Position numbers and translations under genes: made by a program. Shown in pieces: positions 9,908 through 18,805 of a stretch of 64,000 nucleotides of DNA (position 1 is its first letter; the number at the start of each line of letters is the position of its first letter). The notes under the pieces were generated by a model. It had not been told where the DNA came from, searched no databases, and worked only from the letters and a program-made list of their open reading frames with translations. The stretch spans positions 1-64,000 of the forward strand of contig NZ_PDZC01000006.1 of NCBI RefSeq assembly GCF_002743375.1, in the 5' to 3' direction. This DNA comes from Sporosarcina sp. P34. GTDB taxonomy: Bacteria > Bacillota > Bacilli > Bacillales_A > Planococcaceae.

Positions 9908-10834
9908 TTATAGAAAACCTATTTTTTTCGCCAAATCAGGAATATCGATGAAAGGATTTCGGTTTCCTTGAATTTCAAAAATAGCTTGATTTCTATGCTT
10001 TTCATAATTAGTAACGGGAAATTGCTCATGCCATCGAAATAATAATGGAATATTGATTCTCTTTTTATATCTTTTTACTATTTTTCTAGGGTAACGTAAT
10101 AAAAAGTAAAGAGTTGCACGAGCGGCGGTACCTTTTCCATGCTCTGGTTCAAAACGCCCCATTTCATACAATCCACAGTGATTGCGAGTCCTTCTTGAGT
10201 CTGTTTTTGATTCGAATTCGTAATACGGGAAGTTTGATCGAACACTATTACATTTGGGCTCACAAGTAAATAAATTATGCAAATCCCCTTTCATTGGTTC
10301 TCTTGCTTTGAACCAAGATTGGGGAACAACGTGTTCAGCATTAAATTTATGTTGATTTGAAATTTTTTGAACTCGTCTTTTAATATTCTTACTAGAGTCC
10401 ATTTGACTAATCATGAGTTTTCGATAATGTTCGAACCTTCTTTGAATGGTTGTGAATTCTTCTTCGATAACTTTTTGAGGATTTTTCTGAATTCCGGAGT
10501 AAATGCTTTTAAGTTGTCCATTTGGTTGAAGATCTACCCATGGATACAGGTACTGATCTTTACTTATATAATATGGGTACATATTTTTATGAGTTTTCTT
10601 TACTAAATTTTGTAATTCCCTAAGTAGTTGGCTAGAGGTTGCAGGATTAGAAGGAATATCACAATAATAATGTTCAATCCAGATGTTATCTAATTTTTCA
10701 TTATAGTATAATTCAGAATTTGTTTTAATTTTTTGTTGATTTCTTGTTAATTCCACCAACAGTTCCTCTGAATCACAATTCTCCATACATTCTAGTTCAT
10801 GCAATTGTCTTTGGATTAGTGTGTTTTTCTCCAC
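9908..10834 (-). CDS. Endonuclease I family nuclease (EndA/BsnA-like)
   Basis: A 308-residue protein with the beta-beta-alpha metal nuclease core of the endonuclease I family: FNAEHVVPQSWF (about 166-177 counted from the GTG start) followed by DLHNLF, then a conserved HGKGTAARATLYFLLRYP segment and HEQFPVTNYEKHRN near the end. Known members are non-specific DNA/RNA nucleases, often secreted; this one has no signal peptide or membrane segment, so a cytoplasmic target is more likely. I prefer GTG 10834 because GAAAGGA lies 9 bases upstream; ATG 10843 abuts that site. It sits between a copB fragment and intact copB and has lower-GC coding than its neighbours, consistent with insertion. Confidence 0.8.
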   Translation of the reverse strand: MEKNTLIQRQLHELECMENCDSEELLVELTRNQQKIKTNSELYYNEKLDNIWIEHYYCDIPSNPATSSQLLRELQNLVKKTHKNMYPYYISKDQYLYPWVDLQPNGQLKSIYSGIQKNPQKVIEEEFTTIQRRFEHYRKLMISQMDSSKNIKRRVQKISNQHKFNAEHVVPQSWFKAREPMKGDLHNLFTCEPKCNSVRSNFPYYEFESKTDSRRTRNHCGLYEMGRFEPEHGKGTAARATLYFLLRYPRKIVKRYKKRINIPLLFRWHEQFPVTNYEKHRNQAIFEIQGNRNPFIDIPDLAKKIGFL

Positions 10835-10942
10835 TATGATCATCCTTTCTTACGTAATAATATCGTTCCAACGATACTGGTAACTTTAATTCACGGGTAC
10901 TTTTTATGTATGAGTCGCGCAAGTGCCTCGTTCCACTTAATA

Positions 10943-10988
10943 AGTAAATACTAATAACGTCTTGAATAAGAGGGTATCAGTATTTACT
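10943..10988. other. Long inverted repeat between endonuclease gene and copB
   Basis: AGTAAATACT at 10943-10952 and its exact complement AGTATTTACT at 10979-10988, separated by 26 bases. It lies downstream of copB and upstream of the endonuclease gene. It could be a weak terminator for copB or an operator; there is no clear T-run. Confidence 0.35.
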
Positions 10989-11085
10989 AAAATGTGGGAA
11001 ACCTGTTTAATAAATTATTGTCGGTAGGATTTGATGACGTTATTTCAATCCAACATTGGTGCTGTATCAAAACAATATTGAATCA

Positions 11086-13140
11086 TTATAGCTTTAGAAG
11101 TTTGGCGTTAATTGCGACAATTACCGTACTTAAAGACATTAATACCGCACCAACGGCCGGGCTTAGAACAATTCCTATAGAATATAAAGCACCGGCAGCC
11201 AAAGGAATTGCGGCGATATTATAACCAGCAGCCCACCATAGGTTCTGGATCGTTTTACGGTAAGTTGCCCTTGAAAGCTTGATGATATTAACAACATCAA
11301 GTGGATTGCTCCTTACTAGAATGACATCTGCTGTTTCGATGGCGACATCCGTCCCTGCTCCTACGGCAATTCCGAGGTCCGCTTTTGCAAGAGCAGGGGC
11401 ATCGTTAACCCCGTCACCTGTCATAGCGGTTCTTAGGCCTTCAACGGATTGAATCTGCTCGATTTTTTCTAATTTCTCATGCGGAAGAACTTCTGCAATA
11501 ATTTCTTCCATATTAAGCTTCTTGCCTATATAATGTGCTACTTTCTTATTATCTCCGGTAAGCATGATAGATTTGATATTCATTTTTTTCAGTTGTGCAA
11601 TTGCGTCCATTGCAGTTTCGCGGACTATATCTGCAAGAGCAATCATTCCAGCAAGTTTTCCTTCAATTAATGTGAAAACGACCGTTTTTCCTTCCGCAGA
11701 CCACTCATCGAATTGGACATGATCATAATTAAGGTTTAGTCCATTTACATATCCAGGACTGACGACCATAATTTGCTTTCCATTGACAGTTCCCTGTAAT
11801 CCCTTGCCAGTCAAAGATTGGAATTCTTGCACAGGATGAAGAGGGATTTCCATATCTTCACCCTTTTTTATAACTCCTTTTGCAAGTGGGTGCTGGGATT
11901 GGGATTCAACAGCCGCTGCATTTAAAATGACATCTATTTCTGTGAAGCCATTGTAAGTGTAAATATTTGTGACACCAAATTCTCCCTTTGTTAAAGTCCC
12001 GGTCTTATCAAAAACAACTGCCTCAATATTACGTGCACCCTCAAATGCTGTTCGATTTCTTATTAGCAACCCATTTTTTGCAGCAAGTGATGTAGAAACT
12101 GCCACGACTAGGGGAACAGCTAGACCTAGTGCGTGTGGACAAGCGATGATGAGTACAGTTACCATTCTTTCCATTGCAAATGAAACAGGGTATCCAAGTG
12201 AAATCCATATGATAAACGTGAGTATTCCAGCGGCAAGTGCGCCGTAAAACAACCATTTTGCAGCTCGGTTCGCAAGGTCCTGAGCTCTAGACTTGGATTC
12301 TTGCGCCTCTTTTACCAAAGTAATTACTTGCGAAAGATAGGATTCACTACCTATCTTCTTAACGGAGATGACAATGGAACCTTCACCGTTAATAGAACCT
12401 CCGATTGCTTCGAGACCGGCTTCTTTTTCGACAGGCACTGACTCGCCTGTCAGCATTGATTCATCGATTGTCGATTTACCTTCGAGAATCTCACCATCTA
12501 CGGGTACTTTTTCTCCGGGTTTTACTAGAACCCGATCTCCGTGTTTTAATTCAGTTACATCGACTTCCGTTACCGTCCCATCTTCCCCGATAAGATGGGC
12601 TTCAGATGGCATTAGTTTGGCAAGTTCCTCCAACGCTTTTGAAGCCCCCATGACCGAACGCATTTCAATCCAATGGCCGAGCAGCATAATAACAACAAGC
12701 GTTGCGAGTTCCCAGAAAAACTCATTTTCTGCAAAACCGAGCACAGCAGCCGTACTATAAACATATGCCACGGTAATAGCTAGGGAAATTAAAGTCATCA
12801 TTCCGGGGGTTTTATCTTTAAGTTCGTCTTTGGCCCCCGTCAGAAACGGCCATCCCCCATAAAAGAATAAGAATGTTGACAATGCGAATAAAATGTACAA
12901 GTCCCCAGTGAAACGCCAGTCAACATTAAGAAACATTTGAATCATCGGTGACAGAATCAAAATAGGGACGGTCACAATTAAGGAAATATAAAATCGCTTT
13001 TTAAAATCCTCTACCATATGTGCGTGGTGATCATGATGATCGTGATGTCCTTCATGAGAATGTGTATCCCTGTGATTATGGTCTCCGTCAGTTCCATGAT
13101 GATTATCTGGTTCGTGGTGATGATGTGAATGATTTGACAT
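11086..13140 (-). CDS. copB: CopB-type copper-exporting P-type ATPase (P1B-3)
   Basis: A 684-residue heavy-metal ATPase. The His-rich N-terminus (residues 1-42, more than 15 His) replaces the usual CXXC metal domain. The membrane motif is CPH (IIACPHALGLAVPLV) rather than CPC, which defines the CopB group linked to Cu export. The actuator TGES, the phosphorylation site DKTGT, the nucleotide-domain motif HPLAKG and TGDGVNDAPALA are all intact. GAAGGGAG precedes ATG at 13140. It is divergent from the cupredoxin gene at 13358, with a candidate metal-regulator palindrome between them, and partners the CPC-type CopA at 21407. Confidence 0.95.
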   Translation of the reverse strand: MSNHSHHHHEPDNHHGTDGDHNHRDTHSHEGHHDHHDHHAHMVEDFKKRFYISLIVTVPILILSPMIQMFLNVDWRFTGDLYILFALSTFLFFYGGWPFLTGAKDELKDKTPGMMTLISLAITVAYVYSTAAVLGFAENEFFWELATLVVIMLLGHWIEMRSVMGASKALEELAKLMPSEAHLIGEDGTVTEVDVTELKHGDRVLVKPGEKVPVDGEILEGKSTIDESMLTGESVPVEKEAGLEAIGGSINGEGSIVISVKKIGSESYLSQVITLVKEAQESKSRAQDLANRAAKWLFYGALAAGILTFIIWISLGYPVSFAMERMVTVLIIACPHALGLAVPLVVAVSTSLAAKNGLLIRNRTAFEGARNIEAVVFDKTGTLTKGEFGVTNIYTYNGFTEIDVILNAAAVESQSQHPLAKGVIKKGEDMEIPLHPVQEFQSLTGKGLQGTVNGKQIMVVSPGYVNGLNLNYDHVQFDEWSAEGKTVVFTLIEGKLAGMIALADIVRETAMDAIAQLKKMNIKSIMLTGDNKKVAHYIGKKLNMEEIIAEVLPHEKLEKIEQIQSVEGLRTAMTGDGVNDAPALAKADLGIAVGAGTDVAIETADVILVRSNPLDVVNIIKLSRATYRKTIQNLWWAAGYNIAAIPLAAGALYSIGIVLSPAVGAVLMSLSTVIVAINAKLLKL

Positions 13141-13279
13141 ACAATCTACTCCCTTCTAAGTTTATACAATTTTAGTATACCAGTTTAATATGCAGAAATT
13201 ATGCAAAATTCACTTACCTCCCATATTATGGAACACATAAATATTCCCGCATCTCAGTCATTTAGAATGTTCATATTAC

Positions 13280-13296
13280 ATACCCTTATAAGGTAT
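13280..13296. promoter_or_regulatory. Candidate copper-regulator operator between copB and cupredoxin gene
   Basis: ATACCCTTATAAGGTAT is a near-perfect palindrome in the divergent intergenic region. Its ATACC...GGTAT ends match the layout of CsoR-type operators, and a csoR gene lies 7.4 kb away. The assignment is inference. Confidence 0.45.
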
Positions 13297-13357
13297 ATAA
13301 CCTTTCGTTGCACTAGGTAAACATAAATATTATATAGCTTAAAAAAGGTGGGGTATG

Positions 13358-14281
13358 ATGGGGAACTATGAATTATTTATATTAGGTTCGCTTGGCTTGT
13401 TAACATTTGTCGTCGTTACATTAGCAATAATTTGGAAAAGTAAATTTCGCAAAATGCAAGGAATGGTAATTTCAATGTTCTTTGGGATGAATGTAGGTTT
13501 GACTGCTGGCGTTCTATTAGGTGTAACCTATCAAGGGGATTTATATTTTTCAACAATACTATCAGTGGTTATAGGCATACTTGCGGGTGCTTTATGTGGG
13601 TTTTGTTTCGGAATCCTCTCTGTGTTAGAAGGAGTAATGGCCGGCTTGATGGGCGGCATGATGGGGGCAATGTTAGGTGAAATGATTAATGTAAGCGAGT
13701 CAATCAATTTAATACAAATATTTTTATTTCTATCCATTAGTACAATTTTTGTGATCATCATTTTAAAAACTCCCCAAAAAACTAAAATGAAAAATAAAAG
13801 ATGGTTATTAAAACCACTCTTGCTTTCATTTTTAATCGCGGTGTATATGATAGCGGGAAATTCATTGGCGGAAGAGAACGGGAAATTAGTGAATTCGAAA
13901 TTACAACAGAGTGGTCACTCACCGACAATTAATAATACAGAGGAATTTAATCAGAACAGCCAAGTTATTGCGATAGAAACTGCTGAAATGAAGTACTCAA
14001 AAAATAAAATTACTGTAGAAAAAAATAAACCAGTCACACTAGCTCTTACAAATCTGGATAATGTTGAGCATGACATTGAAATCCGGACTTCCAACTTTAG
14101 CATTATAAAGGAATCCAATCACAATCATGGGGGAAATAAAGATATGTTGCATCTACATGCAGCACCTGAAAAAACGGAGACACTAACATTTACCCTAACT
14201 GATTCTGGCATTTATGAATTTTATTGTACGATTCCAGGGCATGAGGAATTAGGGATGATTGGACGATTTATTGTAGCTTAA
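13358..14281 (+). CDS. Membrane protein with C-terminal cupredoxin domain
   Basis: About 307 residues in two parts. Residues 1-175 hold about five membrane helices, including a Gly/Met-rich helix with GLMGGMMGAMLGEM that could carry copper by methionine thioethers. Residues 205-307 form a cupredoxin: the first His ligand is in NVEHDIEI and the late loop FYCTIPGHEELGM supplies Cys, His and Met (C-x4-H-x4-M), a type 1 copper site. It is probably an outward-facing copper or electron carrier tied to a membrane channel-like domain. ATG 13358 fits the AGGTGG site better than ATG 13355. It is divergent from copB. Confidence 0.8.
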   Translation: MGNYELFILGSLGLLTFVVVTLAIIWKSKFRKMQGMVISMFFGMNVGLTAGVLLGVTYQGDLYFSTILSVVIGILAGALCGFCFGILSVLEGVMAGLMGGMMGAMLGEMINVSESINLIQIFLFLSISTIFVIIILKTPQKTKMKNKRWLLKPLLLSFLIAVYMIAGNSLAEENGKLVNSKLQQSGHSPTINNTEEFNQNSQVIAIETAEMKYSKNKITVEKNKPVTLALTNLDNVEHDIEIRTSNFSIIKESNHNHGGNKDMLHLHAAPEKTETLTFTLTDSGIYEFYCTIPGHEELGMIGRFIVA

Positions 14282-14330
14282 ATACTTTAAGATATCCAAG
14301 CTGCATATATTGGTTGACGGAGGGTTGTCC

Positions 14331-15128
14331 ATGAAAAAATCGTTGAAAATCTGGTGCTCACTCATTTTTATCCTCTTCTTATTCCCTATCATTTTGCAAA
14401 TGATTCCGAAGACAACACCTGAAGAGGGAGTAGTTGTTCAAACCGATGAGGGAAAATTAGTTTACGCAGCAAATATCTTCGAAACAGAATCCGAAGTACA
14501 AACAGACATGCGTGCCCTTTTATACAATACTCATTCACATGAAGCATTTGAACCTATCACTTTAGAGCATGATGGGAAAATTGCTGTTTCCCATCAGGAA
14601 GTGAATATTATGGGTCTCAGTGAAAAAGTAAAAAAACAGTTGGAGGTTAATGGGGTAGGGACGGATATTATTGACGTTGATGTTACAGCGGAAATGAATA
14701 AAGCAAGGATTCCGTATCATAAATCGTATGATGTTGTTCGGCCATATGTACAGAAAGCCTTGAACGATACGGATTACGACATCATATTGGACATACACCG
14801 AGACTCACTTAAAGCGGATAGGACAACAGCCACTTATGAAGGAGAAAAATTTGCGCAAGTCGTTTTTGTTATCGGTGGTGATCACGCTAATTTCAAATTG
14901 AATCAGGAATTAGCTGAAAGACTGATGCTCGAAATGGAACAGATTGTTCCAAATATAACTAAGAAAATCGTATTTAAATCAGGGCATGGTGTAGATGGAA
15001 AATATAATCAGGATCTTCATAAGCGTCTTATGCTCGTTGAAATAGGTGGAATTGGAAATGATGAAGCAGAACTAAATAGGACAACGGCTGTACTTGCAAA
15101 AGCTGTCTCTCAAGTTTTACTTAAATAG
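14331..15128 (+). CDS. SpoIIP-like cell-wall amidase, copy 1
   Basis: A 265-residue protein with an N-terminal anchor (about 5-24) and a SpoIIP-type domain: YNTHSHE, the acidic DIHRDS and a late VEIGGIGND, which carry the zinc and catalytic residues in SpoIIP. SpoIIP hydrolyses peptidoglycan during forespore engulfment. The protein is shorter than sporulation SpoIIP (about 400) and lacks most of the region before the catalytic domain, so it may be an accessory paralogue. GGAGGG lies 6 bases before ATG 14331. It follows the cupredoxin gene by about 50 bases, likely in the same transcript. A second SpoIIP-like gene (29054) also follows a copper-protein gene. Confidence 0.82.
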   Translation: MKKSLKIWCSLIFILFLFPIILQMIPKTTPEEGVVVQTDEGKLVYAANIFETESEVQTDMRALLYNTHSHEAFEPITLEHDGKIAVSHQEVNIMGLSEKVKKQLEVNGVGTDIIDVDVTAEMNKARIPYHKSYDVVRPYVQKALNDTDYDIILDIHRDSLKADRTTATYEGEKFAQVVFVIGGDHANFKLNQELAERLMLEMEQIVPNITKKIVFKSGHGVDGKYNQDLHKRLMLVEIGGIGNDEAELNRTTAVLAKAVSQVLLK

Positions 15129-15532
15129 GACGAAATCAGACATTGAAGTATCGCTTTTTCAACACTGTTCTTTAATTAGTTTAAATAGGAATAAACATGC
15201 ATATTCGAAGTGTCAAAAATTTAAAAATATGAGTAATTCCGGCTTTCTAAATCGGCATCGGCGCCGGACACCCTGGTTATTAATATTAATTTTACTCAAA
15301 GAGCCCTTGATAACTTCCTTTTGGAGCTATTAAGGGCTCCCTCAATTTCTTCTTTTACAAACTTATCTTAGCTCCTCCCTTAAAAGTGCATAAATAAAGA
15401 GTAAAATAAAATTCTGTAAGGAGGAGAGATAGTCTTGAAAAATAGTTATTAGTCGCAAGTGCACCAGTGGGGGAGAAACTTAAACATAATGATTGTTTAA
15501 AAGAGGTAGATTAATATTAAGGCGGTATTAGG
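15129..15532. other. Gap before ftsE
   Basis: About 400 bases. It contains the terminator at 15300-15345 and a GGAGGAG element near 15420 followed only by a six-codon reading frame. No gene is supported. Confidence 0.5.
15300..15345 (+). terminator. Intrinsic terminator after SpoIIP-like gene
   Basis: GAGCCCTT and AAGGGCTC pair across about 24 bases that form an inner stem, followed by a T-containing tail. It separates the SpoIIP-like gene from ftsE. Confidence 0.65.
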
Positions 15533-16219
15533 ATGATTATAATGAAAAAGGTTTACAAGAAATACCCGAACGGTGTCGTTGCATCAAACGGCATAAATGT
15601 AGAAATTAAACGTGGAGAATTTGTTTTTGTTGTCGGTCCCAGTGGTGCTGGAAAATCGACATTTATAAAAATGATGTACCGTGAAGAAGTGCCAACAAGT
15701 GGTGACATCATCATAGATGATATTAATTTAGCGACGCTACGAAATAGTCAGGTTCCTTATTTGCGTCGAAAAGTCGGCGTCGTGTTTCAAGACTTTAAGC
15801 TTTTGCCAAAACTAAATGTATATGAAAACATAGCATTCGCACTTGAAGTAATCGAGGAATCGCCAGAGCAAATTCGAAAAAAAGTGAATGTTGTCCTAGG
15901 ACTTGTCGGACTTACGCATAAGTCACGGATGTTTCCGAATGAATTGTCAGGCGGAGAGCAGCAACGTGTATCGATTGCACGTTCAATTGTTAACACCCCA
16001 AAAGTCGTTATTGCAGATGAGCCCACAGGCAACCTTGACCCAGCTACATCATGGGAGATTATGGAGATGCTTGAACGAATTAATGCCCGTGGTACGACGA
16101 TTGTGATGGCTACTCATAATAAAGAAATTGTCAATACGATGAGGCATCGGGTCATTGCAATTGAAGGCGGACTAATCACCCGTGATGAAGTCGGAGGTGA
16201 TTACGGCTATGAAAGCTAG
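15533..16219 (+). CDS. ftsE: FtsE, ABC ATPase of the FtsEX complex
   Basis: The cytoplasmic ATPase of FtsEX, which signals across the membrane to activate a peptidoglycan hydrolase (CwlO in B. subtilis). The 228 residues include Walker A GPSGAGKST, the Q loop VFQDFKLLP, signature LSGGEQQRV, Walker B VVIADEPTGNLDP and the switch ATHNKEIV. It is very close to B. subtilis FtsE throughout. The ATG at 15533 follows AAGGCGG. It overlaps ftsX by 11 bases. Confidence 0.95.
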   Translation: MIIMKKVYKKYPNGVVASNGINVEIKRGEFVFVVGPSGAGKSTFIKMMYREEVPTSGDIIIDDINLATLRNSQVPYLRRKVGVVFQDFKLLPKLNVYENIAFALEVIEESPEQIRKKVNVVLGLVGLTHKSRMFPNELSGGEQQRVSIARSIVNTPKVVIADEPTGNLDPATSWEIMEMLERINARGTTIVMATHNKEIVNTMRHRVIAIEGGLITRDEVGGDYGYES

Positions 16220-17093
16220 AACACTTAGAAGACATTTCAAGGAAAGCTTCAAAAGTCTTGGGCGTAACAGGTGGATGACATTTGCTTCGGCCAGTGCTGT
16301 AACCGTAACCCTTTTGCTCGTTGGTGTCTTTCTCGTCATTATGATGAACTTGAACCAGTTGGCGGAAAGTATCGAACAAGACGTGGAAATTAAAGTCATT
16401 GTCGATCTCGCTGCGGATGAAGTAGCAGTCGCTGACCTTGAGGAAAAGATACGAAAAACGGATGGCGTCCTAGATGTCCAGTTTTCTTCTAACACTGAAG
16501 AGCTTGACAATATGATTGAAGGCTACGGAGATGAGTTTGGATTATTTAAACAAGATAATCCACTTCGGCATGCGTTTTATGTGAAAGCGGCTGAACCACA
16601 GCAGACTGCGTCTGTTGCGGAAAAAATAGAAGCGTATGATTATACGCATGAAGTGAATTACGGAAAAGGAAAAGTCGAAAAGTTGTTTAACGTGCTGAAC
16701 ACAGGTCGAAATATTGGGTTTGTACTCGTTATTGCGCTATTGCTGACGGCGACGTTTTTAATCTCTAATACGATTCGAATTACGATTACGGCAAGAAGAA
16801 GAGAAATTGAAATTATGAAACTTGTCGGGGCGAAAAATAGTTTTGTTCGAATTCCTTTCCTATTTGAAGGAATGTGGCTTGGTGTTCTCGGCGCCATTTT
16901 ACCGATGGTTATTGTTACCGTTTCTTATTTCAATCTGTACGTACTTCTTGAACCAAAACTGCAAGGAGAACTTTTCCAATTACTTGGCACGACGCCTTTT
17001 ATTTATCAATTGAACGGACTGATGCTATTCATGGGTGTATTTATTGGTGTGTGGGGAAGTTTTATGTCTGTACGAAAGTTTTTAAAAGCATAA
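16209..17093 (+). CDS. ftsX: FtsX, membrane subunit of the FtsEX complex
   Basis: The permease-like partner of FtsE: about 294 residues with four membrane helices (about 25-45, 170-195, 220-245, 265-285) and a large extracellular loop after the first helix that contacts the wall hydrolase. I choose ATG 16209 because GGAGGTGA lies 7 bases upstream, inside the end of ftsE; an upstream in-frame ATG at 16182 lacks a ribosome site. In bacilli ftsEX is often followed by a wall peptidase; here a TlpA-type oxidoreductase follows instead. Confidence 0.95.
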   Translation: MKARTLRRHFKESFKSLGRNRWMTFASASAVTVTLLLVGVFLVIMMNLNQLAESIEQDVEIKVIVDLAADEVAVADLEEKIRKTDGVLDVQFSSNTEELDNMIEGYGDEFGLFKQDNPLRHAFYVKAAEPQQTASVAEKIEAYDYTHEVNYGKGKVEKLFNVLNTGRNIGFVLVIALLLTATFLISNTIRITITARRREIEIMKLVGAKNSFVRIPFLFEGMWLGVLGAILPMVIVTVSYFNLYVLLEPKLQGELFQLLGTTPFIYQLNGLMLFMGVFIGVWGSFMSVRKFLKA

Positions 17094-17205
17094 AAAGAGA
17101 AGTGAGCGAGTTGAAAAGGTCTTGGCTAGTAGATTGAAAGATTTATGGAGGGAAAAAATAGCTCGATAATAGAAAATGACAGAACAGTTGAATTGGAGGG
17201 TCGTT

Positions 17206-17787
17206 GTGAAAAAACGAACTGTTGGTCTTCTCATAACAGCTTTAATTATCGGTACGTTGATTGTGATGACGGTTAAGTCGAATATGGAAACAGCAGAGCC
17301 AATTGATACGATTGTTGTTGGAGCGGATACTACAACGATTGAGTACGAGTCTGGGCTTGAAGAAGGAAATACACCGCCTGATTTTGAACTTTCTACGCTT
17401 TCAGATGACATAATCAAGCTAACGGATTATAAGGGAAAAAAAGTTATTCTTAATTTCTGGGCATCGTGGTGTGGTCCGTGCAAGGCGGAAATGCCGCATA
17501 TACAAAATTATTATGAAAAAAATAAGGACTCTGCGAACGTAGAAATCATTGCGGTCAATTTGACGACAGCAGAACGGAGCGGGCTCGAAGGTATTGAGAA
17601 GTTTGTTGATGCATATGGGCTAACATTTCCGATTCCGCTTGATAATGATGGGGAGGTAATGAATGCCTATAATATTTTGCCAATACCGACGACGTATATG
17701 ATTGGTACGGATGGAAAAATTAAGCATAAGATTATTGGCCCGATGGATGAAAAAACGATAAAAGAACTTGTTGATAATCTCGATTAA
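17206..17787 (+). CDS. TlpA/ResA-like membrane-anchored thiol oxidoreductase
   Basis: A second extracytoplasmic thioredoxin-fold protein (193 residues): anchor at about 5-24, active site WASWCGPC (Cys89, Cys92) and cis-Pro PIPTT. It is related to ResA but diverges from the copy at 173-709 in its longer linker and CGPC rather than CAPC motif. Its substrate could be a copper-protein cysteine pair, apocytochrome c or a wall enzyme (inference). GTG 17206 follows GGAGGG by 5 bases. A terminator follows at 17932. Confidence 0.85.
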   Translation: MKKRTVGLLITALIIGTLIVMTVKSNMETAEPIDTIVVGADTTTIEYESGLEEGNTPPDFELSTLSDDIIKLTDYKGKKVILNFWASWCGPCKAEMPHIQNYYEKNKDSANVEIIAVNLTTAERSGLEGIEKFVDAYGLTFPIPLDNDGEVMNAYNILPIPTTYMIGTDGKIKHKIIGPMDEKTIKELVDNLD

Positions 17788-17931
17788 ATGCAGCCGGCTC
17801 TCTGTTGTAATATTCTTCTCCTGCTTGTTTAGTAGACGAAGTAGGAACATTGTGGGCGAGCGCCGTCAATGAAAATAATATGTAAGACGCGATTAAGGGG
17901 TATTGAAACCTTCTGATTTCGTGGATATAAA

Positions 17932-17965
17932 AAATCGTCCAGATTATAAATCTAGGCGTTTTTTG
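17932..17965 (+). terminator. Intrinsic terminator after TlpA gene
   Basis: CGTCCAGAT pairs with ATCTAGGCG (one mismatch, one wobble) and is followed by six T. Confidence 0.65.
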
Positions 17966-18122
17966 TGTAAACTTATCCATATGCTGGTCCTTTATAATGG
18001 AAAAATAGCAAAAAGGATTTTTTTCATGTTGCTGATTTTGTGCAACTCACGAATCGGTTCAACAAATTTCATGGTTTGTGTATTCCTCATTTCAACCGTA
18101 TAAAACAAACTTATGCAATATT

Positions 18123-18168
18123 AAAAAGGCGATATTTCATTCGAATTCGAACGAAATATCGCCTTTTT
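18123..18168. terminator. Strong bidirectional terminator
   Basis: A 46-base near-perfect palindrome: a 16-base arm starting AAAAAGGCGATATTTC is matched by its complement, with TTCGAATTCGAA at the centre. A-run and T-run flanks let it stop transcription from both sides, fitting the convergent genes around it. Confidence 0.85.
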
Positions 18169-18245
18169 ATGTTCTTTTTTTCTTTGTCTTTTTTTAAGAG
18201 CGTCATTCTTCGGTTCAGATAGACTATCATAAAGATACAATCATC

Positions 18246-18803
18246 TTACTTTCGATTCAAATTTTCATCCAATTTTTCACCTGTTTCAGCCTCATAAATA
18301 TTCAAGGCTGGTTTATAATCAAATTTACCGTTCGGGCCCCCAACTATGACGTAATTACCTGATTCGCTTTTTTTCAAAAATAATATATAATTTTGATTAA
18401 TCTCTAGTAATGGAAATTCGCTAAAGACAAATTCGGAATTTCCATCCTGTACAAATGCAATCTCTTTAGCCGAATCAATATCACCTTTGTGTACTTTATC
18501 CACTTTAAAAGAGAACTTGGTAAAAGGAATATCCCCGTTAACCATATAACTATCCAGTATTTCTGTAGGTTTTCCTTCTACAATTAACTCGGCCTCTTGG
18601 CTTAAATCTTCAAATGTATAAGAAGGAAAAGTCGCTTCCATAGTCAGTATTGGCTTCTCTTCGGTCTGACTATTGTCACTCGACTCGTTCTTCACTTTAT
18701 TGACTGAAATTTCTTGACTTGATGCATTATAAAAGTTGTAAAATCCAAAAGCTAACAGGGATAGAGCAACAACTCCTAAAATATATTTACTTTTACTACC
18801 CAT
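18246..18803 (-). CDS. Hypothetical membrane-anchored extracellular protein
   Basis: I do not recognise a family. About 185 residues: a short basic start, one membrane segment (about 7-25 from the second Met), a Ser/Asn/Glu-rich linker and an outer domain of about 130 residues rich in beta-type alternation, ending in a charged tail. I choose ATG 18803, preceded by GGGGGT at 7 bases; ATG 18818 is upstream in frame. Its start region abuts the end of the decayed metzincin-like gene, so the two were once an operon and this protein may have been its partner, inhibitor or anchor. Confidence 0.55.
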   Translation of the reverse strand: MGSKSKYILGVVALSLLAFGFYNFYNASSQEISVNKVKNESSDNSQTEEKPILTMEATFPSYTFEDLSQEAELIVEGKPTEILDSYMVNGDIPFTKFSFKVDKVHKGDIDSAKEIAFVQDGNSEFVFSEFPLLEINQNYILFLKKSESGNYVIVGGPNGKFDYKPALNIYEAETGEKLDENLNRK

Positions 18804-18805
18804 TT

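Larger units (their letters stand above)
17788..18245. other. Gap with two terminators
   Basis: About 460 bases between the TlpA gene and the reverse-strand hypothetical gene. Two terminators are listed separately; no ORF has a convincing ribosome site. Confidence 0.5.

Noticed and set aside
12368..12760. Long open frames antisense to copB and other genes (for example 1749-2135, 12368-12760, 37425-37736, 38910-39386)
   Set aside because: They lie wholly within well-supported genes on the other strand, lack ribosome sites and encode low-complexity or Ser-rich sequence typical of shadow frames.
13648..13664. A third copy of the groL-like sequence (ATGGGCGGCATGATG) inside the cupredoxin membrane gene
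   Set aside because: It is in-frame coding for Met-Gly-Gly-Met-Met within a Gly/Met-rich helix and does not continue with TAAGA, so it is coincidence, although it shows that part of the repeat can arise by chance.
18123..18168. Palindrome as phage operator or attachment site
   Set aside because: A- and T-run flanks and its position between convergent genes make a bidirectional terminator the simpler reading.
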